From JBEKTY01 sp049515555 (GTDB taxonomy: Bacteria > Planctomycetota > Planctomycetia > Pirellulales > Thermoguttaceae), in NCBI GenBank assembly GCA_049515555.1, contig JBEKTY010000110.1:1-43241 (forward strand): DNA of 43,241 bases. The letters are read 5' to 3'. Shown piece after piece: positions 22,638 to 31,492 of the stretch. How positions within the stretch are numbered: position 1 is the stretch's first letter; the number at the start of each line of letters is the position of its first letter. A program made the translations under genes and the position numbers. The notes under the pieces were generated by a model that was not told the DNA's origin, searched no databases, and saw only the letters and a list, made by a program, of their open reading frames with translations.

Positions 22638-23863
22638 GGCTCCTGGACCGCTACGAAGAGATCGTGGGCCACCAGGAGGTGGAGCGGCTCCGCCGGCTGG
22701 CCGAGCGGGTGGCGGGCAAGCGGGTGGTGCACGTCAACTCCACGCGGCTGGGCGGCGGCGTGGCCGAGATCCTGGGCTGGATGGTCCCGCTGTTGGAGGA
22801 GTTGGGGATCAATGCCCGCTGGGAGGTCATCAGCGGACCGCCCGAGTTCTACCGCGTCACCAAGGCCTTTCACAACGGCCTGCAGGGCCTGCCGGTGTCG
22901 CTGCGGAAGAGCGATTTTGATTTGCACTACGAGGTCAACCGGGAGAACGCCCAGCGGCTGAACCTGGAGGCGGACATCGTCTTCGTGCACGACCCGCAAC
23001 CGATCTACCTCCCGCAGTTTACGCCGCCGGGCCAGGTGGCGCGCTGGATCTGGCGCTGCCACATCGACGCATCGCGCCCCAACCGCGCCATCTGGCAGTA
23101 CCTGGCGAAGGCCGTTTCGCACTACGCGGCGGCGATCTTCTCGATGCCCGCCTTCGCGCGGCCGCTGGGGTGCCCGATGTTCTTGATCTTCCCTTCGATC
23201 GACCCGCTGTCGGACAAGAACTGCGCCATTCCCGAGGCGGAACGTCTGGAGACGCTGTCGCGGCTGGGCATCGACCCCGAGCGGCCGCTGCTGGTGCAGG
23301 TCTCGCGGTTCGATCGCTTCAAGGACCCCTTGGGCGTCATCGAGGCCTATCGTCTGCTGAAACCCTACTACCCGGAGATGCAGTTGGCGCTGGCCGGCGG
23401 TACGGCGGACGACGACCCGGAAGGCGCCGAGGTCCTCCGCGAGGTCCTCGACCGGGCCGGGGAAGACGCCAACTTGAAAGTCCTGCTGCTGCCCCCCGAT
23501 GCCCATCGCACCATCAATGCCCTGTAGCGCTCGGCGACCGTGGTGCTGCAAAAGTCCATCCGGGAGGGTTTCGGGCTGACCGTCACCGAGGCCCTGTGGA
23601 AGGCCAAGCCGGTTATCGGCGGCGCCTGCGGCGGCATTGCCTTGCAGGTGCACGACTATCGCACCGGGTTCCTGGTCTATTCCCCGGCCGGGGCCGCCTA
23701 CCGCATCCATTACCTGCTGCGGTATGCCGATAAGCGGCAGCGGATGGGCCAGGCCGGCCACGAGTTCATCCGCGAGCATTTCCTGTTGACGCGCAATCTG
23801 CGCGACTATCTCACCATGCTCCTGTACCTGGATCACCCTCAGTCGCAGGCGATTGTGGTCTGA
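22634..23863 (+). pseudogene. treT: TreT-type trehalose synthase (GT4), interrupted by an amber codon
   Basis: TreT (EC 2.4.1.245) joins an activated glucose to glucose to make trehalose. The frame opens with MRLLDRYEEIVG and shows the family motifs VVHVNSTRLGGGVAEIL, YRVTKAFHNGLQG, VFVHDPQPIYLPQF and VQVSRFDRFKDPLGVIEAYR. At codon 298 (23525-23527) a TAG interrupts a conserved stretch: INAL-stop-RSATVVLQKS. A single change from CAG (Gln), the expected residue, explains it. The same frame then continues to 23863 through EGFGLTVTE, the E-x7-E motif (Glu311/Glu319) needed by GT4 enzymes. The truncated 297-residue product would lack that motif. Everything else is intact, which points to a very recent mutation, readthrough or a base-call error. 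Confidence 0.87.
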
Positions 23864-23890
23864 CCCAGAATCCCGCAAGGCCATCTGGGT
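23863..23890. terminator. Weak hairpin between convergent genes
   Basis: ACCCAGA (23863-23869) can pair with TCTGGGT (23884-23890) across 14 bases, between the treT end and the end of the minus-strand PQQ pseudogene. There is no T-run, so a terminator role is only suggested by the location. Confidence 0.25.
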
Positions 23891-24717
23891 TCAATGCCCC
23901 TTCACGTCCAGACAAACGATGTCGCCGCCAAAGTTGCGGCAGTAGATCCGGCCTCCGCACAACACGGGACAAGTCCAGCACTGGCCGTCGAGAACCTTCG
24001 CCCGGGCCATCTCCTTATAAGCCTTGGGCGACGCCTCGGCCAGCACCAGCTCACCACGCTCGTCCATAATGATCAGCTTGCCGTCGGCCGCCATGAGGGG
24101 CGCGTGTCCAAAGCCGCCCTTCTCCCATTTCAGCATTCCACGACCAGGAGGTCGCCCGCCACCAGCGGCGAACAGGCGTAGCCGTAATAGGGCCGCTCCC
24201 CGCCGAAATCCTTGACCAGGTTCTTGCTCCACACGACGCGTCCCGTGGCGGCGTCGAGGCAGAAGAGTTGCCCGAACCGGCCCAACGTGTAGACCCGGCC
24301 TTCGTGGACCGTCGGTGTGCTGTAGGTCTCGTCCCCGGCAGATTGATACGAGTGTTGCCACGCTACGTCGCCCGTGCCGGCGTTCAGACACCAGACGATG
24401 TCCGTGCCCAGCCGCCTGCCGTCCTCGTCCTTGTTGTACTTGCCGTCCGGGCCCTTCTTATCCATCAGGAAGCCCATGGTGTAGACGCGCGCGCCGACCA
24501 CCGCGACCGAGGAGTGCCCGGTGTTGACCTTGGCCTTCCACAGCACCGGAGGGCCTTTCTCGGGCCACCGGGCGGTCCAGCCCTTCTCGGCCGAGACGCC
24601 GTCGCGGTTCGGGCCGCGCCACTGCGGCCAGTCGGCCCCGGCCGAGGCATGGCACAACGACCACACGACGCAAAGAGTTGCCGCGGCAAGAAACCGAAAA
24701 ACGAAATGGAGAATCAT
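23891..24717 (-). pseudogene. PQQ-like beta-propeller protein with an internal deletion
   Basis: A signal peptide (FLAAATLCVVWSLCHASAG) is followed by the planctomycete propeller start DWPQWRGPNRDGVSAEKGW and blades such as DIVWCLNAGTGDVAWQHSY and LFCLDAATGRVVWSKNLVKD. The frame stops at 24130 just after SPLVAGDLLVVE. A different frame immediately continues with LKWEKGGFGHAPLMAADGKL, DERGELVLAEASPKAY and YCRNFGGDIVCLDVKGH, which are the normal last blades. Relatives are around 400 residues with several blades between these two parts, so about 150 codons appear deleted and the join is out of frame. The product would be a non-functional propeller. Confidence 0.8.
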
Positions 24718-24832
24718 GGCCGGAAACTCCGGTGGAAATGAAGGCTGGACAGGGCCTTGTCTGGGGGTGAACGCCCACGGGCCTCGCCAAACTAGCGTTG
24801 TGCTTCACTCAGACTGGACTTTATGATTTTGG

Positions 24833-24911
24833 GGGTGCCACTGCTGGCTTGTCCAGCAGTGGTGCGCACGACGGTGGTTCGACACTGCTGGCTTGTCCAG
24901 CAGTGGCACCC
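24833..24911. repeat. Cloverleaf-like palindromic repeat, family 2, copy b
   Basis: The same outer stem as at 8648-8712 (GGGTGCCAC/GTGGCACCC) encloses two hairpins, both of the type CTGCTGGCTTGTCCAGCAG. It therefore resembles copy a, with one inner hairpin replaced by a second version of the other. Confidence 0.8.
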
Positions 24912-25075
24912 AGCGCACGGCCCTGCGCCGCGTGGAGCCGATGCCCAGTATACGATACCTGTTTACGGCATAAAAGCCGCAGTCCAGACGGAGTGTGCGC
25001 GATCGACAATCCCGTTCTCTCTTCCCGTCAAGGAATTGCGGAAACTGATGCCCCGCCGCGGGCGGAAAAAAATTA

Positions 25076-25105
25076 TTGCTATCCCCCAGGCCGGCATGTT
25101 ACACT
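25076..25105 (+). promoter_or_regulatory. Weak promoter candidate before the GH-like gene
   Basis: TTGCTA (25076-25081) and TACACT (25100-25105) are separated by 18 bases. Both match the consensus only partly. The position, about 120 bases before the start at 25230 and after the A-rich run near 25065, makes it plausible but unproven. Confidence 0.25.
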
Positions 25106-25229
25106 GGCCGTGCATGCGGCCTGCCGCAACCGTTTACGGCGTGGAAAGTAGCACGCCACGCTCCGTGTGCCTGCTACCGTGGCGTGGGGGAAACCTTTCG
25201 TTGAGTTAGACGCTTCAAGGGGAGAGAAA

Positions 25230-28200
25230 ATGACTATGACCAAGGGAATCGTCGTGCTGCTGTTGACGGCCCTGCCGGCACAGTTGCGATCGGCCGAGCT
25301 GAAAGTGCTCTTGCCGCAAGATCGCGTGGCGTACCAGACCAACGAGAGCGTGGCCGTCGCCGTGCTCCGCAACGACGCGCAGCCGCTGGCGGCCGCCGAT
25401 CTGACGCTCACCGTTCGCGGCGACGACGGCAGCCGGCTGGTCTTCACGTTCCCCTTGACCCCGGTGGCGGTGGAGGGGAAAACCGCCTGCGCCACCGAGC
25501 ACCTTTCGATCGACGCCCGGCTGCTGCGGCCGGGGAAGTATACGCTCGAGGCGGCCGCTTACGGCACTGCGGCCACGGCCCGCATCGAAGTCTACAGTCA
25601 CGTCCGCCGGAGCACTTACCGCGTCGTGCACTGGGCCAGCGGGGCCGACAAGGAGCAGCAGGGCCTGATGGGCGAAGACGGCCTGGGCTACAACCTCTTG
25701 TTGAACACCCAGCCGCCCACGGACTACATGGTTCGCGGCGGGCTGGACTTCATGGGCAATTGCCTGATGGGCGGCATGCACCAGCACGACGGGCGGGCCG
25801 AGTGCGACTGGTCCGACCCCTACGCTACCGGCGGCGCCGTGCAACGGGTGATGGTCCGCGCATACGCCTTTCGCACCTGGGGCAACGCCATCGGGGCCCA
25901 TCTGCACGACGAGCCCGGCCTGACCTGGGTCAAGCACCCGCACAGCGGCAAGTTCACGGCCGCCGACGTGCCCGCCCAGCGGGCCGCCTATCAGCGGGCC
26001 CTGGGCGCGGAGCCCATCTGGCAGGACCAGGTCGACGTGAACAATCCCCAATCGCTGGCCCGATGGATCCGCGCCGCCGACTTCAAGCTCGGTTACATGG
26101 ACGCCTTCTGGCGCCAGGCGCGCTACGCCCTGGAGAAGATGAAACCCGGCTTCCTCTCCGTCACGCAAAGCCAGTATGGGTGGAACGCCCTGGCCGACGG
26201 GTATTATTTCAACGTGGCCCGCAGCCTGCCGGTCATCTGCGGCCATGGCGGCTACGACGATTACGGCCTGCGCACGCTCAACCCGGTGTGGTACCTGGAG
26301 TTCGCCCTGCCGCGGCAGATGCAGAAACCGACGTGGTACCTGCCCGAGTGGTTCAGCCAGACCAGCGAGCAGTTCCGCGCGGAGCACTACGTGTGCTTCG
26401 CCACCGGCATCCAGGGCGTGTGCACGCCGCCCATGTCGCCTTGGAACCCGGCCGCCCAGCCGTGCACGGACGGCATCGTCGAGGCCAACAAGGTGTTCCT
26501 GTCGCTGGGGCCGATCTTCGCCCGCAATGCCATCACCCGCGGCGACGTGGCCATCCTATATTCCAAGTCGTCGGCCGAGTACGCCATGGGAAAAGACCGC
26601 TCGGACCGCTATGACGAGCAGTGGGAAAAGCTGGCGCAGATCTACCTGGCGGCGAAAATGACGCAGTACCCGGCCACGGTAGTGCTGGATGAAGACGTGA
26701 TCGACGGCACCGTGGCGGCCAATCACAAGGCGGTGGTCCTGACCGCCGTGCATTACCTGGACCCGGCGGTGAAGGCCGGCCTGGAAGGCTTCGCCGCCGC
26801 CGGGGGCGCGGTCCTGGTCACCGACGATTGCACGGTCCCCATGGCCGGCTCCGTGAAGATCGGCAACGCCAACCAGAGCTGGTTTGCCGCGGCCAAGGAG
26901 CAACTGGCCCGCATCCAGGACGGCCGCCAGAAGCAGGAAGCCAACGAGCGGCTGCTGTCGTTGGACGCCGTGGCCCGCGCCGTGCAGCCGGCGGCCCAGG
27001 CGCTGCGGACCGCCCTGCGGCAGCGCGGCCTGCGGCCGGCCTTCGAGACCGATGCGCCGGGCCTGGCCGCCGCCCGCCAGACCCGCGGCGAGATCGATTA
27101 CCTGTTCGCCGTCAACTTCACGCCCACCGCCAACCCGGCGATGCCGTTGCGGGCCGTGGAAGCGGCCATCAAACTGCCCACCGCCGGCCGCACGGTCTAC
27201 GACGCGGTGCGCGGCGGCCCCTGTGCCGAGCTGGACCCCAGCGGCGCCACGGGCAAGTTCCGCTTCGGGGCGGGGCAGATGCGCGTGTTCGCCCTGGCGG
27301 CCCGCACGATCGGCGGCGTGCAGGTCGCGCCGCCGGTGGTCTCGGCCGATTTCTCGCGCGACGCCGACCCCATCGCGGTCGAAGTCGGGGCCGCCCTGCT
27401 GGACACCAAAGGCGGCCTGCTGGCCGGCACGGCGCCCATGCAAATCAGGCTGACCGATCCGCTGGGCGAGGTCCGCTACGACCTGTACCGCGCCTCGGAC
27501 CAGGGCCTCTTGAAGCTGGCCCTGCCGCTGGCCGCCAACGACCCCGCCGGGCAATGGAAAGTTACGGTCAAGGAACTGCTTAACAATAGCGAAAGCAGCA
27601 ACACCTTCATCTACCGGCCGGCGGCGGTCTGCGGGGCCGCCGCGGGCGCCGTGCCGCGGGCCATGCTGTTCCTGCCCGACCGCAACACGATCTACGACCT
27701 CTTCCAGTCGCACAAGGCATTCACGATCGTCAAGGGCGCCGGCGAGGACGTGGCCGCGGCCGCCAAGCGCCTGGCCCAGATTCTCGAGCCCTACGACGTG
27801 CACTGCACGATCGTCGACGCCTCGGCCGTCAAAACCCGCGAGCTGAGCCAGGCAGAGGCGCGGACCTGGACCTCCTACGGCGGAGGCGCCGGCGGCCCGC
27901 TGGCAAACGGTTACGACCTGCCGGGGCCGGCCATCCTGATCGGCAACTCGCAGAACAATCCGCTGGTGGCCGTCGTCGCCCAGGCCGGCAAATGGCATCC
28001 CCAGCTTCCGAACCTCATGCCATACCTGGTCAACGACGCCGTCCCTGGACGCGGACGCGGTATGATTGGCTGGCACCTGTATCCGCTGGGCCGGCGCCTG
28101 GAAACGGTCACCCTGGTGGCCAACGACGCCCAAGGGCTGAGCGAGGCGGTGGGCACGCTGCTGGAAATCGTGGCCGGCCTGGAGCCGCTGGTGCCCGCCA

Positions 28201-28751
28201 CGCCGCCGGCCAACAGCCGCATCGCGGCGGCCAACATGCCCCGGCCCGAGCCCAAAGAGGCGGCCATTGCCTGGCAGACCGTCTTGCCCGATCGGGCCGC
28301 CGCGATCCAAGCCGACGGCGAGAAGATCGTCGTGGCCACGATCGACGGGTCGCGGACCACGCTCGATGCCAGCGGCAAGATCGTTGGGCAACAGGCCGCT
28401 GCGGCGCCGGTCATTCCCAAGCCCCCGGTCGTGGATCCAAAAACGCTCCCTCACGCCAATCTGCCGCCGGGTGCCACTGGTGTCTCGCCGGGTGCCACTG
28501 GCGTCTCGCCAGTGTCCGGTGCAAACACCGGCAAGCCGCTGCCGCCCAGCCGCATCGCGAAGTGGACGGCCACCGCCGGCGACCTGACGGCCGTGGGCTA
28601 CTGGGGCGGCGCCGTCGAGGTCATGGCCAAGACCGGCCAGGTCAAGGCCCGGCGGCAGTTGCCCCAGGACATCGCTTGCCTGGCCTGGCACAAGACCAGG
28701 CTAATTGTCGGCCTGGCCGACGGCAAAGTAGTGGCCCTGACGGCCGAGTAG
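25230..28751 (+). CDS. Large secreted protein, GH42-like barrel with propeller-like end
   Basis: The 1173-residue protein has a signal peptide (GIVVLLLTALPAQLRSAE), then a beta-sandwich (about 25-130). A barrel-like region with glycoside-hydrolase features follows: RTWGNAIGAHLHDEPGLTW and WYLPEWFSQTSEQFRAEHYV, with acidic residues in typical spots. A Rossmann-like part (VVLTAVHYLDPAVKAGLEGF, then AGGAVLVTDDC) recalls the beta-galactosidase trimerisation domain. Further beta and alpha/beta regions precede a short C-terminal piece with only two or three propeller blades, ending LIVGLADGKVVALTAE. A translated palindromic repeat lies between two of these blades. AAGGGGAGAG precedes the ATG at 25230. 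The substrate is unknown and GH42 similarity is my reading of motifs only. Confidence 0.7.
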   Translation: MTMTKGIVVLLLTALPAQLRSAELKVLLPQDRVAYQTNESVAVAVLRNDAQPLAAADLTLTVRGDDGSRLVFTFPLTPVAVEGKTACATEHLSIDARLLRPGKYTLEAAAYGTAATARIEVYSHVRRSTYRVVHWASGADKEQQGLMGEDGLGYNLLLNTQPPTDYMVRGGLDFMGNCLMGGMHQHDGRAECDWSDPYATGGAVQRVMVRAYAFRTWGNAIGAHLHDEPGLTWVKHPHSGKFTAADVPAQRAAYQRALGAEPIWQDQVDVNNPQSLARWIRAADFKLGYMDAFWRQARYALEKMKPGFLSVTQSQYGWNALADGYYFNVARSLPVICGHGGYDDYGLRTLNPVWYLEFALPRQMQKPTWYLPEWFSQTSEQFRAEHYVCFATGIQGVCTPPMSPWNPAAQPCTDGIVEANKVFLSLGPIFARNAITRGDVAILYSKSSAEYAMGKDRSDRYDEQWEKLAQIYLAAKMTQYPATVVLDEDVIDGTVAANHKAVVLTAVHYLDPAVKAGLEGFAAAGGAVLVTDDCTVPMAGSVKIGNANQSWFAAAKEQLARIQDGRQKQEANERLLSLDAVARAVQPAAQALRTALRQRGLRPAFETDAPGLAAARQTRGEIDYLFAVNFTPTANPAMPLRAVEAAIKLPTAGRTVYDAVRGGPCAELDPSGATGKFRFGAGQMRVFALAARTIGGVQVAPPVVSADFSRDADPIAVEVGAALLDTKGGLLAGTAPMQIRLTDPLGEVRYDLYRASDQGLLKLALPLAANDPAGQWKVTVKELLNNSESSNTFIYRPAAVCGAAAGAVPRAMLFLPDRNTIYDLFQSHKAFTIVKGAGEDVAAAAKRLAQILEPYDVHCTIVDASAVKTRELSQAEARTWTSYGGGAGGPLANGYDLPGPAILIGNSQNNPLVAVVAQAGKWHPQLPNLMPYLVNDAVPGRGRGMIGWHLYPLGRRLETVTLVANDAQGLSEAVGTLLEIVAGLEPLVPATPPANSRIAAANMPRPEPKEAAIAWQTVLPDRAAAIQADGEKIVVATIDGSRTTLDASGKIVGQQAAAAPVIPKPPVVDPKTLPHANLPPGATGVSPGATGVSPVSGANTGKPLPPSRIAKWTATAGDLTAVGYWGGAVEVMAKTGQVKARRQLPQDIACLAWHKTRLIVGLADGKVVALTAE
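28467..28555 (+). repeat. REP-like repeat translated in frame inside the GH-like gene
   Basis: GCCGGGTGCCACTGGTGTCTC occurs twice in tandem with a 21-base period (from 28467 and 28488). It is followed by GCCAGTGTCCGGTGCAAACA and CCGGCAAGCC. The same order of motifs is found in non-coding DNA at 31369-31435. In the protein it gives the linker GATGVSPGATGVSPVSGAN, flanked by ordinary propeller sequence. Confidence 0.75.
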
Positions 28752-28965
28752 TCCTTGTGTTCTCGGCCAATACAAGCGACACGCCCGGCTCTTACTAATT
28801 GTCGGCGACCGCTAGCCATGAATTTGGCCCGGATTGCTCGCCGGCGATACGGCCACCGCTCTCCGCCCATGTTTCACGCACCCAGCCGCGCCACTTCTTG
28901 GCTCCTCCTGCATCCGCAACCACCAGGCGAGGAGGCATTCTGAGCATTCCCCACAATCCGGTTTA

Positions 28966-28994
28966 TTGTGAAGATCGATGCGGCGTAGTAGAAT
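28966..28994 (+). promoter_or_regulatory. Sigma70-like promoter of the LEPLEDRRLLS gene
   Basis: TTGTGA (28966-28971) and TAGAAT (28989-28994) are exactly 17 bases apart, with four and five of six consensus matches. The leader to the start at 29153 would be about 150 bases. The remaining 400-base gap (28752-29152) shows no gene: an open frame runs through it, but without coding character. Confidence 0.45.
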
Positions 28995-29152
28995 ACATTG
29001 AGTTAGCAACACCTTCGGGCGGCCTCCCTTCGGCTGCTCGTATTGCACGAACGCGCGGCCCACACACAGGGTGTGTGGATCGTTTTGGAACTCTCGATCG
29101 TTTTCGCCGGCCCGTCCTGAAGCATTTTTCATCTTGGGAAGGAGTGCTTGCC

Positions 29153-31318
29153 ATGGGTCTGCTCGCACCGTTCAGGAAATCGCTGCGCCGGAAGTTGCCG
29201 CGGGACTCTCGCAAGAGGCCTCGTTCCTCTCACTCGGGCCTCCTCCGCCATCTTCGCCTGGAGCCGCTGGAAGACCGGAGGCTGCTGTCGGTTGGGCATG
29301 GCTTGTCTGACATGATCGTTCACCACGCGGCCGCGAGCCCGACCAAGGCCGACCTGCAGATCAGCTTTAGCAGCTCCCAGTTCAGCAGGCTGGCCGGCGA
29401 TGCGATCAGTTTCAGCATGTACGTGGCCAACGCCGGGCCCAACAATGCCACCGGGATCAAAGTGACCGACGTTTTCCCGGTTGCATTGACCAACGTGAGC
29501 TATGAGGGCATCAACTACGGCGGGGCAACGGGCGCGAATTCCGGCAGCGGCAATCTGAACGACACGGTAACCCTAGCTTCCGGCAGTCACATCCTGTATG
29601 TCGTGTCGGCCACGATCAGCCCAACGGCCACCGGCGACATCCCGGACACGGCAACGGTGACGCCGCCGCCGGGGGTCACCGACCCGAAGCCGGGCAATAA
29701 TACGGCGACTGCCACCATCGTGTTAACGGACCTTGCGCACATCGTCCAGGCAGCGGACACAGTGCAGTTGGGGGGGGAGGGTTTCGGCAACGCGGTGTTC
29801 GCCCCGGACGGCAGTCTCGCCGAGCTGCTGTACATCGACCAGGTCCTTTATTACCGGGTGCGGGACGCCTCCGGACAATTCACTGCCGAGAAAGTGGGGC
29901 CGGCGTTTACGCCCGAGATCGCAGGTGTCATGCGCCCTCGCGCAGACGATCAGGCTCAATTGCTGTTTGCCTCAGACGGCACGCCCCACGTGCTCGTGGC
30001 CGACGGCGGCAGCGTGGACCATTATCGGCGCGGCACGGCCGGCTGGCAGCTCGTCGAGAGCGTGTCGCTGGGCACGTCGGGCCCCGAGCGAATTTTCCAC
30101 CTTGCAAGCGCAATCGGCAGCGACAATTCGCTGCACTTTGCGGCCACCGTGGGCAGCGGCGACGGCCTTTCTCTGGGCCAGGCGGGCCGCCTGATCTACG
30201 GGACCAACGCCTCGGGCAGTTGGGTGATCCAGCAGGCGGCCGCCCAGGCCTCGATCACCACCTACGACTACTTCTCGGCCGGATACCGCCGTTACGTTTC
30301 CCTTGCGCTGGACGCCGAGAACCACGCGTACATCGCGTACGTGCCGGAGATCAACAGCACGGGGCATAACGGAGTTTTGGACGAGTACAGCGAGCTGGTC
30401 TGCGCCACCAACGCCTCGGGAACCTGGACTACGCAGATCGTCGACCGTCCCGCCGGCAACTCTGCCGACGGCGGGGCGGGGGCCTGCATCGCGGTGGGGC
30501 CCAAGGGGGAGATCGGCATTGCCGAGTTCTTTATCCAGCGCGTCCCGACCGGCTCGGCCAGCTATGCCAAGCTCGTATACCACCAGCTTCGGGCCGACGG
30601 CACTTGGAGCACCGAAACGGTCGCCAGCGCGCCGGACGGCTACGTGGCGGGAGACGGCCCCCGCTTCACGGGGTTCGCCCCCGACCTGGTGTTCGACGCC
30701 CAGGACCGGCCGAACATCGCCTTCTCCGATTACGCCTCGCAACACTTCGGCGCGGCCGGGGCCGACGAATTCGCCGGACAGATTCGCTGGGCGGTGAAGA
30801 ACGCTGCGCGATGGACCACGCGAACCGTGCTGCGGCAGACCAACCCCTTGAAGAACGAGATGCTCTACCCGACGCTCGTCCTGAGCGCCACTGAAGCGTT
30901 TTTCATGGGGCTGCGAAGGGCCGACCAATTGGACTCGCACCTGAACATCATACAAACGGACTACTACCTGGCGCAAGTCTCCGTCCCGCTTCCCGGCGCC
31001 CCCGGCCCGGCGGTCTCCATCAGCGCCCCTTCGGTCGCGACGACGACCGGCGGCCCAGTTTCTTTTACCGTGACCTACACCGACAGCGCCTTCGGCCACA
31101 GCACGTTGACGGCCGCCAACGTGAAGCTCATTACGACCGGCACGGTCAAGGCCAAGGTTTCCGTGAGCCCGGGCAAGGGGGCAACCCGCACGGTGACCAT
31201 CAGCCACATCACCGGCAGCGGGACGCTGGCCATTTCCATCGCTGCGGGAACGGCCGTAGATTCGGCGGGGAATGAGGCTTTGGCGGCCGGGCCCAGCGTT
31301 AGCGTTACGGTAGTGTAG
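29153..31318 (+). CDS. Secreted surface protein with LEPLEDRRLLS motif and DUF11 domain
   Basis: The 721-residue protein starts with a strongly basic head and the motif LRLEPLEDRRLLSVG (Leu36-Ser46), seen at the N-terminus of many very large exported planctomycete proteins. A DUF11-type beta-sandwich follows (DLQISFSSSQFSRLAGD, then VANAGPNNATGIKVTDVF). The middle about 400 residues hold repeated beta segments of a propeller type (SLALDAENHAYIAYVPEI, LVFDAQDRPNIAFSDYAS). The end is an Ig-like domain (PVSFTVTYTDSAFGHSTL). GGGAAGGAG lies about 10 bases before the ATG at 29153; an upstream in-frame ATG at 28799 would add a long low-quality stretch. A role at the cell surface is inferred. Confidence 0.85.
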   Translation: MGLLAPFRKSLRRKLPRDSRKRPRSSHSGLLRHLRLEPLEDRRLLSVGHGLSDMIVHHAAASPTKADLQISFSSSQFSRLAGDAISFSMYVANAGPNNATGIKVTDVFPVALTNVSYEGINYGGATGANSGSGNLNDTVTLASGSHILYVVSATISPTATGDIPDTATVTPPPGVTDPKPGNNTATATIVLTDLAHIVQAADTVQLGGEGFGNAVFAPDGSLAELLYIDQVLYYRVRDASGQFTAEKVGPAFTPEIAGVMRPRADDQAQLLFASDGTPHVLVADGGSVDHYRRGTAGWQLVESVSLGTSGPERIFHLASAIGSDNSLHFAATVGSGDGLSLGQAGRLIYGTNASGSWVIQQAAAQASITTYDYFSAGYRRYVSLALDAENHAYIAYVPEINSTGHNGVLDEYSELVCATNASGTWTTQIVDRPAGNSADGGAGACIAVGPKGEIGIAEFFIQRVPTGSASYAKLVYHQLRADGTWSTETVASAPDGYVAGDGPRFTGFAPDLVFDAQDRPNIAFSDYASQHFGAAGADEFAGQIRWAVKNAARWTTRTVLRQTNPLKNEMLYPTLVLSATEAFFMGLRRADQLDSHLNIIQTDYYLAQVSVPLPGAPGPAVSISAPSVATTTGGPVSFTVTYTDSAFGHSTLTAANVKLITTGTVKAKVSVSPGKGATRTVTISHITGSGTLAISIAAGTAVDSAGNEALAAGPSVSVTVV

Positions 31319-31492
31319 TACGATGCCCTCCGGTCCTCTCTCCCTCCGGGAGAGGGCCAGGGCGCGCAGCCGGGTGCCACTCGCGTCTCGCCAGTTCCCG
31401 GCACAAGCACTGGCAAGCCAGTGCCACCCCCCGGCCCCTCTCCCAATCGTGCCGCGGCGGCACGCGGGAGAGGGGGCTTGTGACGCAGTCGG
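31319..31492. repeat. Repeat-filled gap between convergent genes
   Basis: It contains a CTCTCCCTCCGGGAGAG hairpin (about 31339-31355), then GCCGGGTGCCACTCGCGTCTC with a GGCAAGCCAGTGCCAC ending (31369-31427), homologous to the coding repeat at 28467-28555. Last come CCCCTCTCCC/GGGAGAGGGG arms around a GTGCCGCGGCGGCAC hairpin (about 31436-31475). Between convergent genes this could terminate transcription from both sides. Confidence 0.65.

Larger units (their letters stand above)
24718..25229. other. Gene-free stretch of about 510 bases
   Basis: No convincing gene is seen on either strand. It holds the cloverleaf repeat at 24833-24911, a weak promoter candidate at 25076-25105 and a repeat-like segment near 25148-25190 in which CACGCCACG faces CGTGGCGTG around CTCCGTGTGCCTGCTAC. 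It separates the divergent PQQ pseudogene and the large GH-like gene. Confidence 0.5.

Noticed and set aside
23525..23527. TAG read as pyrrolysine
   Set aside because: The position is conserved as Gln in the family as I know it, there are no pyl genes here, and a single CAG-to-TAG change is simpler.
24912..25075. tRNA or riboswitch in the gap before the GH-like gene
   Set aside because: No cloverleaf with TTC-loop or anticodon arm and no known aptamer motif could be found by eye.
26556..28691. Minus-strand open frame of about 711 codons opposite the GH-like gene
   Set aside because: No domain, no ribosome site, and the plus-strand frame has coherent domain content.
28799..29152. N-terminal extension of the LEPLEDRRLLS protein from an ATG at 28799
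   Set aside because: The stretch lacks coding character, contains a good promoter candidate, and a strong ribosome site precedes the ATG at 29153.
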